From Oscillospiraceae bacterium (GTDB lineage Bacteria; Bacillota; Clostridia; Oscillospirales; Oscillospiraceae): DNA of 64,000 nt. The notes below the pieces were generated by a model that saw nothing but the letters and a program-made list of their open reading frames with translations, was not told where the DNA came from and ran no database searches. This document shows, one piece after another, positions 51,783 through 60,972 of this stretch. The first letter of the stretch is position 1, and each line of letters begins with the position of its first letter. A program made the position numbers and the translations under genes. The DNA is taken from NCBI GenBank assembly GCA_017415775.1, contig JAFQFC010000045.1:1-64000 (forward strand). The letters are read 5' to 3'.

Positions 51783-53690
51783 ATGTCCACACACAAGGCC
51801 ATTGACCGCCTGTGTGCTGCGGCACTGGTGCTGGCGCTTTTGCTGACGGCGCTGCTGATGAACGGTGAGGCGCTGGGCCTGCAGTCCGCTGACCGGGCCA
51901 TGGGCTATGAGACACGGCTCTTTGACACCGGCCGGGTCCACACCATCGACATCGTGATGGACGACTGGGACAGCTTCATCGAAACCTGCGAGAACGAGGA
52001 ATACGCCGTGTGCGACGTGGTCATCGACGGCGAGGCCTGCCGCAGCGTGGGCATCCGGGCCAAGGGCAACACGTCCCTGAGCAGCGTGTCGGCCATGAAC
52101 AGCGACCGCTACAGCTTCAAGATCGAGTTTGACCAGTACGACAGCACCTTCAGCTATCACGGGCTGGATAAGCTGAGCCTGAACAACCTGATTCAGGACA
52201 ATACCTATATGAAGGATTACCTCACCTACCGCATGATGGGTGAATTCGGCGTGGCGGCGCCCCTGTGCAGCTACGTGTCCGTCACCGTCAACGGTGAGCC
52301 GTGGGGCCTGTACTTGGCGGTGGAGGGCGTGGAAGATGCCTTTTTGCAGCGCAATTACGGCAGCGACTACGGCGAGCTTTACAAGCCCGACAGCCTCAGC
52401 TTCGGCGGCGGCCGGGGCAATGGCAAGGGCTTCGACATGGAGCAGTTTATGAGTGAAAGCGAGGGCGAGGCGCAGGACGGCACGGCGTCCCAGAGCGGCG
52501 GCAGCGGTAATATGCAGCGGCCTGCCGGGATGATGGGCGGCAATATGCAGCTGCCCGAGGACTTTGACATTTCCTCCATCATGGGCAATATGGGCGGCAT
52601 GCAGCGGCCGGAGAGCGGGGACGGCTCGTCCCGGCCCGACAGTCAGGGCGGCGCTATGCCCGGCGGCATGGGCGGCGGTATGCCCGGCGGTATGGGCGGC
52701 GGTGACGTGAAGCTGCAGTACAGCGGCGACGATCCCGACAGCTACAGCAATATTTTCTCCAGCGCCAAGACCGACGTGACAAGCGCCGATCAGACCCGGC
52801 TCATCGGCACCCTGCAGCAGCTTGCCGGGGAAAATGCGGCACAGGCGGTGGACGTGGAACAGGTGCTGCGCTACTTCGTGGTGCACAACTACGTGGTCAA
52901 CGCCGACAGCTACACCGGCTCCATGGTCCACAACTACTACCTCTATGAAGAGGACGGCAGACTCTCCATGATCCCGTGGGACTACAATCTGGCCTTCGGC
53001 ACCTTCATGGGCGGCAGTGCCTCTTCGTCGGTGAACGATCCCATCGACAGTCCTTTGTCCGTCAGCGGCAGCGGCGACCGGCCCATGATGGACTGGATCT
53101 TGGCCAGCGAGGAGTACACGGACCTGTACCACCAGTACTTCGCTCAGTTCCTGGAGACGGTGGACGTGCAGGCCATGATCGAAGAAACGGCGGCGCTGAT
53201 CGCTTCCTACGTGGAAAATGACGCCACGGCCTTCTGCACCTATGAGGAGTTCGTGGAGGGCGTGGCGGTCCTGAAGGAATTCTGCGCCCTGCGCAGCGAG
53301 AGCGTGTCCGGCCAGCTGGCGGGGACCATCCCCACCACCGACGCCGGTCAGTCGGCAGACAGCACCGCACTGGTGGATACCGGCGATCTGAACCTGTCTG
53401 CCATGGGCACCATGGGCGGCGGCATGGGCGGCGGTATGCAGCGGCCCGGCTCTTCCGACCGGGAGGATACGGGTGAGACCGACGAAGGTCAGACCGATGA
53501 TACGCAGACGGTGCCGGGTGGCATGCAGGGCTTCGATCCCTCGCAAATGCCGGGTGGCATGCAGGGCTTCGATCCCTCGCAAATGCCCGGTAGCATGCAG
53601 GGCTTCGATCCCTCGCAAATGCCGGGTGGTATGCAGGGCTTTGACCCGTCCCAGATGCCCGGCGGCATGGGCGGCGGATTCTTTGGATAA
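51783..53690 (+). CDS. CotH-family protein kinase-like secreted protein with MQGFDPSQMPGG repeats
   Basis: A 635-residue protein with one N-terminal hydrophobic segment (about residues 9-30) and an extracytoplasmic CotH domain: IDIVMDDWDSFIETCENEEY, GIRAKGNTSLSS, YSFKIEFDQY, and the catalytic-type MIPWDYNLAFG. Gly/Met-rich segments (about 230-310 and 535-635) interrupt and end it. CotH proteins are spore-coat kinases in Bacillus. The C-terminal 579-626 is four 12-residue repeats. The gene follows DUF4956 by 11 bp, with AAGGAGGTG before ATG. Confidence 0.88.
   Translation: MSTHKAIDRLCAAALVLALLLTALLMNGEALGLQSADRAMGYETRLFDTGRVHTIDIVMDDWDSFIETCENEEYAVCDVVIDGEACRSVGIRAKGNTSLSSVSAMNSDRYSFKIEFDQYDSTFSYHGLDKLSLNNLIQDNTYMKDYLTYRMMGEFGVAAPLCSYVSVTVNGEPWGLYLAVEGVEDAFLQRNYGSDYGELYKPDSLSFGGGRGNGKGFDMEQFMSESEGEAQDGTASQSGGSGNMQRPAGMMGGNMQLPEDFDISSIMGNMGGMQRPESGDGSSRPDSQGGAMPGGMGGGMPGGMGGGDVKLQYSGDDPDSYSNIFSSAKTDVTSADQTRLIGTLQQLAGENAAQAVDVEQVLRYFVVHNYVVNADSYTGSMVHNYYLYEEDGRLSMIPWDYNLAFGTFMGGSASSSVNDPIDSPLSVSGSGDRPMMDWILASEEYTDLYHQYFAQFLETVDVQAMIEETAALIASYVENDATAFCTYEEFVEGVAVLKEFCALRSESVSGQLAGTIPTTDAGQSADSTALVDTGDLNLSAMGTMGGGMGGGMQRPGSSDREDTGETDEGQTDDTQTVPGGMQGFDPSQMPGGMQGFDPSQMPGSMQGFDPSQMPGGMQGFDPSQMPGGMGGGFFG
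53517..53660 (+). repeat. Four 36-bp tandem repeats in the CotH gene
   Basis: Four in-frame units of 36 bp encode GGMQGFDPSQMP with small changes (one has GS for GG). The first three are nearly identical at DNA level, the fourth uses other synonymous codons, which suggests recent expansion or gene conversion of the first three. Confidence 0.9.
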
Positions 53691-53696
53691 AATGCA

Positions 53697-53733
53697 AAAA
53701 AGAGTGGGAAGGCCATGCCTTCCCACTCTTTTG
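53697..53733. terminator. Bidirectional terminator
   Basis: AAAAGAGTGGGAAGGC pairs with GCCTTCCCACTCTTTT around ATG-type loop between convergent genes. Confidence 0.92.
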
Positions 53734-53745
53734 CTGTTGTTAAGT

Positions 53746-54954
53746 TCAGTTGAGGTACTCGCCGGGGACTTCCAGTTCCACATCGGAGATGGGGAAGGAG
53801 CCGCAGGGATGGATGTAGCCGTACATCACGTCGGCGTAGCGGCGGCCGTCGCCCTTCTGGGGGATGAACACCTGACCGGCGGTCATGCGGGAGCGGCACC
53901 AGCCACACTCGCCGCTGCGGCACAGGGAGGGGGCGGCGATGCCGGCACGCTCGATGGCGATGAGCAGCGGTTCGTCGGCGGAGGCGGGGATCATGTAGAC
54001 CTGACCGCACTGCTTGACCGTCAGCTGGAAGGTCTGGCCCTTGGCCTCGGCGGGATAGCCGGGCAGAGTCCAGGGCTCCTTGACGGCGCCGAAGATCTCG
54101 TGGCGGACGTGCTTTTCGTCATAGCCCAGCTTGGCAAGCTCGCCGTCCACAAAGTTGTACATGGCCTGAGGGCCGCACATAAAGACAGACACTTCCTCGC
54201 CGGCAGCGTACTTCTCGATGAGTGCACCGGTGATGAAGCCGTGCTCGAAGCCCTCCTTCTCCTCGTCGGAGAGGACGTGGACCACATGGACCTTGTCGCA
54301 CTGGGCGCAGATCTCGTCCAGCTCCTTGCGGTAGACGATGCCCTCTTCCTTGCGGGAGCCGAAGAGGATGGTCAGGTCAAAGTCCTCCACGCCGTCACGG
54401 ATGGCGCAGGCCATGCTCATGAAGGGAGTGATGCCGGCGCCGCCGGCCAGTGCGATGACCTTCTTGCTGTCACGGATGGGCTCATAGTACAGGTGACCCT
54501 CGGGAGAGGAGATGGTCAGCTTCTGGCCCACCTGCCAGTTCTCGTGGATGTAGGGGGCCACAAAGCCGCCGGGATTCTCCTTGACGGCGATGTGGTAGAT
54601 GCCCTGAAAGGCCAGAGCGGGAGAGCTGCTGAGGGAGTAGGCACGGGTGGTCTTCACGTCGCCGATCTGCAGGCCGAGGGAGATGTACTGACCGGCACGG
54701 AAGGGGGCCAGCGGTGCGCCGGAAGCGGACTTGAACACCAGCGTCTTGGTGTCCGAGCCGTTGGGGATGATCTCGCTGAGGATCACTTCCTGGCAGCGGG
54801 GATGATACAAAGCCGCCTTGGCGTTGGAAGCGTAGGCCTTGGGCAGGGGATCAGCGGGGGTCTGGGCGATGTGCGCTTCACGCACTTCGGGCATCTTCTT
54901 GAATTTCAGCATGTCCAGAAGGCCGATCTTGCCGATCTTGATTTTCAGTGCCAT
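53746..54954 (-). CDS. FAD/2Fe-2S oxidoreductase (ferredoxin reductase type)
   Basis: A 402-residue electron-transfer protein. After an N-terminal extension, the FAD domain has RAYSLSSSP (RxYS motif, near residue 123). The NAD(P) domain has GGAGITPFMSMACAIRDG and CGPQAMYNFVD. The C-terminal plant-type 2Fe-2S domain has CRSGECGWCRSRM and a distal Cys in GYIHPCGSFP, giving the CX4CX2C...C pattern. It should pass electrons from NAD(P)H to a partner. The upstream gene, a phytoene desaturase-like flavoprotein, ends at its start and is the likely partner. Confidence 0.88.
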   Translation of the reverse strand: MALKIKIGKIGLLDMLKFKKMPEVREAHIAQTPADPLPKAYASNAKAALYHPRCQEVILSEIIPNGSDTKTLVFKSASGAPLAPFRAGQYISLGLQIGDVKTTRAYSLSSSPALAFQGIYHIAVKENPGGFVAPYIHENWQVGQKLTISSPEGHLYYEPIRDSKKVIALAGGAGITPFMSMACAIRDGVEDFDLTILFGSRKEEGIVYRKELDEICAQCDKVHVVHVLSDEEKEGFEHGFITGALIEKYAAGEEVSVFMCGPQAMYNFVDGELAKLGYDEKHVRHEIFGAVKEPWTLPGYPAEAKGQTFQLTVKQCGQVYMIPASADEPLLIAIERAGIAAPSLCRSGECGWCRSRMTAGQVFIPQKGDGRRYADVMYGYIHPCGSFPISDVELEVPGEYLN

Positions 54955-54955
54955 A

Positions 54956-56491
54956 TCACATATCCTCCTTTGCCAGTTCGCCAAGGACCATCTTGCCCAT
55001 CATGTCGCCGGTGATCAGCGCCTCGCTGTAGCCGTCGCCTCTGGGACCGGAGGCACCGGTGAACTTCAGGCCCTTGAAGTTGTTGTCGTAGCTCAGGGAC
55101 ATCATGCGGGCCATGCAGTTGTCCCACTCGGCGGCTTCGTAGCCGTACACACCGCCCTCGGGGCAGGAGGCGTAGCGGCAGAAGGTCCAGGGCGTTGCCA
55201 CGGAGATCTCCTCGATGTAGGGGATGATGCTGCAGCCGGTGGCCCGCTCGTACAGCTCCAGGATCTCACGGGCCTTCTCGTTCTTGAATTTCACATAGTC
55301 TTCCAGTTCCACATCGCCCCACACGTCCTTGGAGTAGGCCATGGTGAAGCTCATCTGGCAGGTGCCCTTGGGGCCGATGTCGGGATTGACCACGTTGTAG
55401 CACAGGGCGGCGGTGGAGCGGATCTTCTCCATGCGGCCCACACGCTTATACTCGTCGGCGGTGTCCAGACCGGGGGAGATGAAGATGTTGTAGTCCTTGA
55501 TGCCCAGCTCCTCACAGCTCTTGTTCAGACCGATGTAGACCACGAACATTCTGGCGGAGAACTTGCGGGCATTGGCCAGCTTCAGCTCACGCTCGGGAAT
55601 GACCTCGGCGGGGATCATATTGGCCATGGCCATGGAGGGGTTGCCGTTCCAGATGATGTGCTTGGCATAGACCTCGCCCCGGGTGGTGCGCACGCCGCAG
55701 GCACGGTCACCGTTGAAGAGGATCTCTTCGGCACGGACGTTGAACCAGCTTTCGCCGCCGAAGCTGTGGAAGCGCTCCAGCAGGCCCACGGTCATCTCGT
55801 GGCTGGTGTGGCGGGGAATGTAGGCGCCGCCGTCGATGAGGCTGCCCACCATCATCAGGTAGAAGATGGAGGACAGGCGGTACATGTCAACGGCCATGTA
55901 GCTCCAGTAGGTGCCCATGATCTTCTTGGCGGAGGGGGTGAACTTCAAAGCGTCCAGCACGTCGTTGGGCGTGTAGGCACCGGCTTTCAGGAAGTTGGGA
56001 TACTGGCTGCGCAGCACCTTGCTGTCGGGGCTGCCGTGAGCGGAGGAGATGTAGCCCAGCGCCCGCTCGCACTCGTCAAACAGCTCGTAGAACTGCTCCA
56101 TGGCCTTGCGGTTACCGGGGGCGTACTCTTCCAGCTTGTCGGCGAATTCCTTGCGGCCCTTGGGCATGGTGAAGTCACGGATGATGGTGCCGTCGTCCTT
56201 GACGTGGATGGCACGGAACAGATCGGGGATGGCCAGCCATTCGATGCCTACGCCGTAGTCTTCGTTGACCAGCTTGTAGATGTCGCCCCGCTTTTCCGGT
56301 GCGCCGATGGCGGCCAGCTCATGCAGCGCCGTTTCAAATTCGAAGCGACCCCGTTTGAAGCTGCTGGCGACGCCGCCGGGCAGGTTGTGCTGTTCCATCA
56401 GCAGGACCTTCTTTCCGGCCTTGGCCAGACGGCAGGCAGAGGACAGGCCACCCAGACCTGCACCCACCACAATTGCATCGTATTTCTGCAT
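54956..56491 (-). CDS. Phytoene desaturase/CrtI-like FAD oxidoreductase
   Basis: A 511-residue flavoprotein. The N-terminal dinucleotide motif is AIVVGAGLGGLSSACRLAKA followed by the second block EQHNLPGGVASSFKRGRFEF. The C-terminal FAD block is FTGASGPRGDGYSEALITGD. It belongs to the CrtI/amine oxidase-like group, which desaturates or isomerises lipophilic substrates. No carotenoid gene is here, so its substrate is unknown. The 2Fe-2S reductase gene follows directly with its ribosome site inside this gene (AAAGGAGG). A possible promoter is TTCACA-18-TTATCT. Confidence 0.85.
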   Translation of the reverse strand: MQKYDAIVVGAGLGGLSSACRLAKAGKKVLLMEQHNLPGGVASSFKRGRFEFETALHELAAIGAPEKRGDIYKLVNEDYGVGIEWLAIPDLFRAIHVKDDGTIIRDFTMPKGRKEFADKLEEYAPGNRKAMEQFYELFDECERALGYISSAHGSPDSKVLRSQYPNFLKAGAYTPNDVLDALKFTPSAKKIMGTYWSYMAVDMYRLSSIFYLMMVGSLIDGGAYIPRHTSHEMTVGLLERFHSFGGESWFNVRAEEILFNGDRACGVRTTRGEVYAKHIIWNGNPSMAMANMIPAEVIPERELKLANARKFSARMFVVYIGLNKSCEELGIKDYNIFISPGLDTADEYKRVGRMEKIRSTAALCYNVVNPDIGPKGTCQMSFTMAYSKDVWGDVELEDYVKFKNEKAREILELYERATGCSIIPYIEEISVATPWTFCRYASCPEGGVYGYEAAEWDNCMARMMSLSYDNNFKGLKFTGASGPRGDGYSEALITGDMMGKMVLGELAKEDM

Positions 56492-56663
56492 GTGTGTTCC
56501 CCCTTTTTTAGATTTTGTAAGTAAGATAAGAACATTTGTCTATTCTATGTGAATATTTTAACTCTCATGACGGGGGGATGTCAACACGGTGTGAACGATT
56601 TGGAGATATAGGCAAAACAGGCGGGTTGTATTTGGAACATTTGCCAAGAGGGCGGCGGGAATA

Positions 56664-56700
56664 GGAAAAAGCGGCAGGCGTGATGCCTGCCGCTTTCGCC
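56664..56700 (-). terminator. Terminator of the two-component operon
   Basis: AAAGCGGCAGGCG pairs with CGCCTGCCGCTTT on the minus strand (one offset loop), followed by TTCC and preceded by the stop codon. Confidence 0.85.
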
Positions 56701-58185
56701 TTATTCGTTTGTTGCTGCGTCGCACGTGGGGAAGGTGAGGGTGGCTTTGAAAAGGTCGCCGTCCACATGGATGGCAAAGCGGCCCTGCTGCAGCTCCGTG
56801 AGGCTGGCGGCGATGCTCAGGCCCAGACCGCTGCCCTCGGTGGAGCGGGCGCTGTCACCCCGGACGAACCGCTCCGTCAGCTCCTCGCCGCTGACGGTGA
56901 TGGGGTAGAGGGAGATATTCTTGATGCTGACAGCGGCCCGGCCGTCGGCGGTTTCGGCGGTGATGTAGACACGGGTGCCGGGCATGGCGTATTTGCAGAC
57001 GTTGCCCAGCAGGTTATCCAGCACACGCCACAGAAGCTGGCCGTCGGCCATGATGTGGGGCGCATGCTCGGCGGGGGTGAACACCAGCGACAGGTTCTTC
57101 TCGCCCAGACGCTGCTCATACTCGCCGCAGACCTGGGAAAGCAGTACGTTCAGGTCCGTGGGCAGGAGGTGGACGGCGATGTTGCCGGTGGCGGCCTTGC
57201 TGGCCTCCACCAGATCCTCCGTCAGCTTGCGCAGGCGCTGGGCCTGCCGCTCTAGCACGGTGATGTACTCCCGGGCGGTGGGGTCGGTGATGTCGGTCTT
57301 GCTGAGAAGATCCACGTAGTTGACGATGCTGGTAAGGGGGGTCTTGATGTCGTGGGACACGTTGGTGATGAGCTCCGTTTTCAGCCGCTCGGACTTCATC
57401 CGCTCATCCACCGCCTTCTGCAGGCCCGACTGGATGGAGTTGAGGTGGCCTGCATGCTCCTGCACGGCGGGCAGGGGGCAGGTGACGGACACCTGATGGG
57501 AGAAGTCACCGGCGGCCATTTCCTCGCCGGCCTTCAGCAGCTTGCGGATGTCCAGCATCACGTAGAGGAGCAGCAAAATCACCACGCAGCGCACGATGGT
57601 CCAGATGCTGATGGTGGTCATGCGGGAATCCCACGCAAGGAACAAAAGGTCGATGGCCGACAGGCCCAGCAGCACGGCCAGTGCGCTCCACACCAGCGGG
57701 ATGGACCGCAGCATATTGACCAGATTGCGCAGGAAGGTGCCGGCGCAGCGCTGCACCAGACGCCACAGGCGATGGAGGAGGGTGTTGGTCCATAGTGTGC
57801 CGGTCTTGTACCGGGCGGCCAGAGACGGCACCAGCAGCGCCGCCATGAAGATGACGATGCAGATGCAGATGAAATTGGTCTCGGCGTCGTAGCTTTCGAT
57901 GCCGATCATCAGCATGGTGAAGCCGGCGGCCAGATAGAAGTCCAGGGGGATGCGGTCCAGCCACGTGAGGTACAGGCCCTCGTGGCCCTCCCAGTGGCCG
58001 GCGGAGCGGAGCTGGAAGGAGAAGCAGGGGATGAACACCACCACGCAGGCCACGTTGATGAGCATGGCCACCAGTTCGATGTGATACCATGCGGTCAGGA
58101 AGCTGAGGCAGAAAAGGAAGGCGGCGCCCGTCATGCCCAGAAAGGTGACGATCTTGGCCCAGAGCTTATTCATGTGCTGCTTCAT
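56701..58185 (-). CDS. Sensor histidine kinase
   Basis: A 494-residue membrane kinase. The N-terminal ~215 residues hold about six hydrophobic segments with little extracytoplasmic material, so the signal may be sensed in the membrane. A HAMP-like region leads to the H-box NVSHDIKTPLTSIVNYVDLL (phosphoaccepting His near residue 286). The ATPase has the N-box WRVLDNLLGNVCKYA, and G2 EGSGLGLSIAASLTEL. The start ATGA overlaps the response-regulator stop by 4 bp. The DUF1287 gene precedes both. Confidence 0.92.
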   Translation of the reverse strand: MKQHMNKLWAKIVTFLGMTGAAFLFCLSFLTAWYHIELVAMLINVACVVVFIPCFSFQLRSAGHWEGHEGLYLTWLDRIPLDFYLAAGFTMLMIGIESYDAETNFICICIVIFMAALLVPSLAARYKTGTLWTNTLLHRLWRLVQRCAGTFLRNLVNMLRSIPLVWSALAVLLGLSAIDLLFLAWDSRMTTISIWTIVRCVVILLLLYVMLDIRKLLKAGEEMAAGDFSHQVSVTCPLPAVQEHAGHLNSIQSGLQKAVDERMKSERLKTELITNVSHDIKTPLTSIVNYVDLLSKTDITDPTAREYITVLERQAQRLRKLTEDLVEASKAATGNIAVHLLPTDLNVLLSQVCGEYEQRLGEKNLSLVFTPAEHAPHIMADGQLLWRVLDNLLGNVCKYAMPGTRVYITAETADGRAAVSIKNISLYPITVSGEELTERFVRGDSARSTEGSGLGLSIAASLTELQQGRFAIHVDGDLFKATLTFPTCDAATNE

Positions 58186-58874
58186 CGTGCCTCGCCCTCC
58201 ATCTTATAGCCCTTGCCCCAGACCACCTTGAGGTAGCGGGGCTCGGCGGGGTTGATCTCGATCTTTTCCCGGATGTGCCGCACATGGACGGCCACGGGGT
58301 TGTCGGCGGCGGGTGCTTCGTGCCAGACCCGGCGGTAGATCTCCTGAGGGGAGTAGACCTTGCCCACGTTCTGCATCAGCAGGCGGAGGATGTCATACTC
58401 GATGGGGGTCAGGTTCACCCGCTCGCCGTCCACGGTGACGGTTTTGGCGTCGTCATCCAGCGAAATGCCGCCTACGGTGATGGCGCTGGGCCGCACGGTG
58501 CCGCCGCCCAGGGTGAGATAGCGGCGAAGCTGGGACTTGACCCGGGCCAGCAGCTCCACCGGGTTGAAGGGCTTGGTCACGTAATCGTCGGCGCCCAGAT
58601 TCAGGCCCAGAATCTTGTCGGTGTCCTCGCTTTTGGCGGTGAGGAGGATGACGGGCAGGTTGTGGGTTTCCCGCAATTTGGAAAGGCAGGTGATGCCGTC
58701 CATCACGGGCATCATCACGTCCAGCAATGCCAGATGGATGTCCTCCCGGTCCACGATGGCCAGGGCCTCTTCGCCGTTGTGGGCGGGGAACACGTGGTAG
58801 CCCTCGGCGGTGAGATAGATGGTCAGGGCCGAAACGATATCTTTCTCGTCGTCACAGACAAGGATGTTGTACAT
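58182..58874 (-). CDS. OmpR/PhoB-type response regulator
   Basis: A 230-residue transcription factor. The receiver domain has the acidic pair in VCDDEKD, phospho-acceptor Asp in LLDVMMPVMDGITCL (near residue 52), and KPFNPVELLARV. The winged helix (about 135-228) includes LTPIEYDILRLLMQNVGKVY and VHVRHIREKIEINPAEPRYL. Domain order is VanR-like. It is cotranscribed with its kinase; AACGCCATG is preceded by GGAGGAAAA. Target genes are unknown. Confidence 0.93.
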   Translation of the reverse strand: MYNILVCDDEKDIVSALTIYLTAEGYHVFPAHNGEEALAIVDREDIHLALLDVMMPVMDGITCLSKLRETHNLPVILLTAKSEDTDKILGLNLGADDYVTKPFNPVELLARVKSQLRRYLTLGGGTVRPSAITVGGISLDDDAKTVTVDGERVNLTPIEYDILRLLMQNVGKVYSPQEIYRRVWHEAPAADNPVAVHVRHIREKIEINPAEPRYLKVVWGKGYKMEGEAR

Positions 58875-58892
58875 GGCGTTTTCCTCCGGAAA

Positions 58893-59546
58893 TCAATTTG
58901 TTGCTCCCACCCAGCGGAAGTGGGCGTGGACTTCCATGCGGTCCATCTGGTCTTTCTCCACGGCGTCCTCGATGGGGTTGCCGTGGTGGATGATGAAGGG
59001 GATGCCGTCACGGTTGCGGCGGTCGGAGCAGATGGCGATGTGGTCCCGGACGCCGAAGATGACGATGTCGCCCGGCTGCCAGTCCTCCGGGTTTTCAAAG
59101 GAGGTGGTCAGCTCCTGGGCGTGGCGGCGGAAGAAGGTGTCCAGGGTGTTGACACGGCGGAAGTCGATGTTGCCGTCCTGATACTCGATGAAGGGATAGG
59201 CGTCCCGATGGTTGGTGATGTCGTCGTCCACCAGATCCTTCAGCTCGTACCCGGCGGCACGGAAGGCCTGCCAGATCACGTCGGTGCAAACGCCCAGCCC
59301 GTCATCGGGATAGCCGCCGGCGTAGTATTTGCTTTTGTAGTGGGGGTCGGTTTCGATGTAGGCCCGGGCGCCCAGCAGGATGTCGGTCCAGTCGTCCAGA
59401 CCGTCGCCGTCGGCGTCGTGGGGGCTTTGCAGCTGCGTGATGCCCAGCTCCGCAGCGGTGTAGTACCGCTGGGGCAGGAAAAGTGCGGCGGCGGCCCACA
59501 GCAGCGCCGCCAGCAGCAGGAGGGGGATGATCTTGCGAAGTTTCAT
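58893..59546 (-). CDS. DUF1287 family exported protein
   Basis: A 217-residue protein with an N-terminal signal-anchor (KIIPLLLLAALLWAAAALF). The block YAGGYPDDGLGVCTDVIWQA contains the conserved Cys of DUF1287, whose fold resembles NlpC/P60 peptidases; later blocks are WQPGDIVIFG and DHIAICSD (catalytic-type His). A wall-amidase or related hydrolase role is possible. It precedes the response regulator by 18 bp, so the operon couples a wall-facing hydrolase to a two-component system. Confidence 0.85.
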   Translation of the reverse strand: MKLRKIIPLLLLAALLWAAAALFLPQRYYTAAELGITQLQSPHDADGDGLDDWTDILLGARAYIETDPHYKSKYYAGGYPDDGLGVCTDVIWQAFRAAGYELKDLVDDDITNHRDAYPFIEYQDGNIDFRRVNTLDTFFRRHAQELTTSFENPEDWQPGDIVIFGVRDHIAICSDRRNRDGIPFIIHHGNPIEDAVEKDQMDRMEVHAHFRWVGATN

Positions 59547-59582
59547 GGGGATGTCCTTTCCAGAGGGGTAGTGCGGAGTCGG

Positions 59583-59632
59583 TCCCTCATCCGCCCCGCA
59601 AAGCGGGGCACCTTCCCCCAGAGGGGGAAGGC
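59583..59632. repeat. Dispersed CCCTCATCCG repeat, copy 5
   Basis: CCCTCATCCG is followed by hairpin GCCCCGC/GCGGGGC and hairpin CCTTCCCC/GGGGAAGG. It lies in the 119-bp gap upstream of the DUF1287 operon, so it may affect its leader. Confidence 0.85.
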
Positions 59633-59665
59633 GTGCGTTGTTGCTTTATTCTATCACATTGCGGC

Positions 59666-60928
59666 TCAAAACGGAAGAGGGGTGTCGCCCTTGCGGCGGC
59701 GCAGCTCGGCAGTATTGACACGGTGCTCAATGGGTTTCCACTCCACCCGGCAGAAAAGGGCCGAGATGGCGATGGGGATGTAGGTGGCCATGAACAGGGG
59801 GAAGGTGAACGCATACAGCACCTTGCGCCACGCTCTCGTGTGGATGGCCTTCCACTCCGTCACGGTGGTGATGGCGCCCACCACGAAGAGGGTGCCGTAC
59901 ATGCCCAGCAGCAGCTCGCCCACGCTCCACAGGGCATCGGTGACGCTGCCGCCGGAGAGCAGGCCCAGCACGATGGACACGGCGCTGCACACGATGCTGA
60001 CGGCGGTGAGGAAGAAGGCGGGCATGATGTTCATGGTCATATCGAAGCAGGACCAGCTGCCCCGGGCGATGCCCCGCAGCAGACGGCGGCCGTAATGCTG
60101 AAACACCTGCACGTAGCCCTTGGCCCAGCGCTGGCGCTGCCGCCAGGACTGGCGGAAGGTGGTGGGCTGCTCGTCGTACAGCACGGCGTCGGGGCAGAAG
60201 GCCACCTTGCGGCCCCGGGTGATCTGGTGGATGGAGAACTCAATGTCCTCGGTCAGCAGGTGGAAGGGCCAGGGGCCCACCTCCTCCAGCACCTTGCGGC
60301 TGAAGAGGAAGCCGGTGCCGCTGACGGCGCAGCTGGTGCCCAGCAGGTGGCGGGCATGGTTGAGGTAGCGGCTCTCCCGCAGGAACCACAATGCGTAGCC
60401 GGCGCTGATCCAGTTGTCGCCGTAGTTTTTGCTGTTGCGGTAGCTGGTGACGATGTGGTGTCCGTCGGAGAAGGTCTCGTTCATCCGCTCAATGTAGTCG
60501 CTCTCCAGCAGGTTGTCGGCATCAAAGACGAAGTAGCCGTCAAAGCCGTCGGGATAGTCCCGCTCCAGATATCGCAGCAGCGTCTGCAATGCGTAGCCCT
60601 TGCCCACCTGCGACGTGTTGAACCGTTCGTAGGCGGTGGCGCCGGCGCAGCGGGCGATGAGGGCCGTGTCGTCGGTGCAGTTGTCGGCCATGACGAAGAT
60701 GTGCAGCAGGCTTTGATCGTAGGTCTGGCGGCGCAGGGAGGCGATCAGGTCGCCGATGACGGCGGCCTCGTTCCGGGCGCAGATGAGAATGGCGTAGCGG
60801 TTACGCCGGGCCGGGGCGTGGGGCTGATCCTTTTTCAGCCACGGCACGGGAATATAGAAAAATTGATAGGCGTAGCAGACCAGGAACAGGACGCTGACGC
60901 CGAAATTGATCCAACGCAAAGTTTCCAT
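59666..60928 (-). CDS. Family 2 membrane glycosyltransferase
   Basis: A 420-residue glycosyltransferase. One N-terminal helix (about residues 8-28) precedes a GT2 domain (YAILICARNEAAVIGDLIAS, VFDADNLLESDYI with the DxD-type metal motif, and LTEDIEFSIH with the QRQRWAKG motif). Three to four C-terminal helices follow. This is the layout of processive or lipid-linked synthases of cell-surface polysaccharide. Acceptor unknown. GGAGCCC precedes the ATG at 60928, with a TTG codon directly before it. A palindrome sits in its promoter region. Confidence 0.9.
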   Translation of the reverse strand: METLRWINFGVSVLFLVCYAYQFFYIPVPWLKKDQPHAPARRNRYAILICARNEAAVIGDLIASLRRQTYDQSLLHIFVMADNCTDDTALIARCAGATAYERFNTSQVGKGYALQTLLRYLERDYPDGFDGYFVFDADNLLESDYIERMNETFSDGHHIVTSYRNSKNYGDNWISAGYALWFLRESRYLNHARHLLGTSCAVSGTGFLFSRKVLEEVGPWPFHLLTEDIEFSIHQITRGRKVAFCPDAVLYDEQPTTFRQSWRQRQRWAKGYVQVFQHYGRRLLRGIARGSWSCFDMTMNIMPAFFLTAVSIVCSAVSIVLGLLSGGSVTDALWSVGELLLGMYGTLFVVGAITTVTEWKAIHTRAWRKVLYAFTFPLFMATYIPIAISALFCRVEWKPIEHRVNTAELRRRKGDTPLPF

Positions 60929-60972
60929 CAAGGGCTCCTTTCTCCCGCAGCGACGGGGGATGAGTGTTCTTA

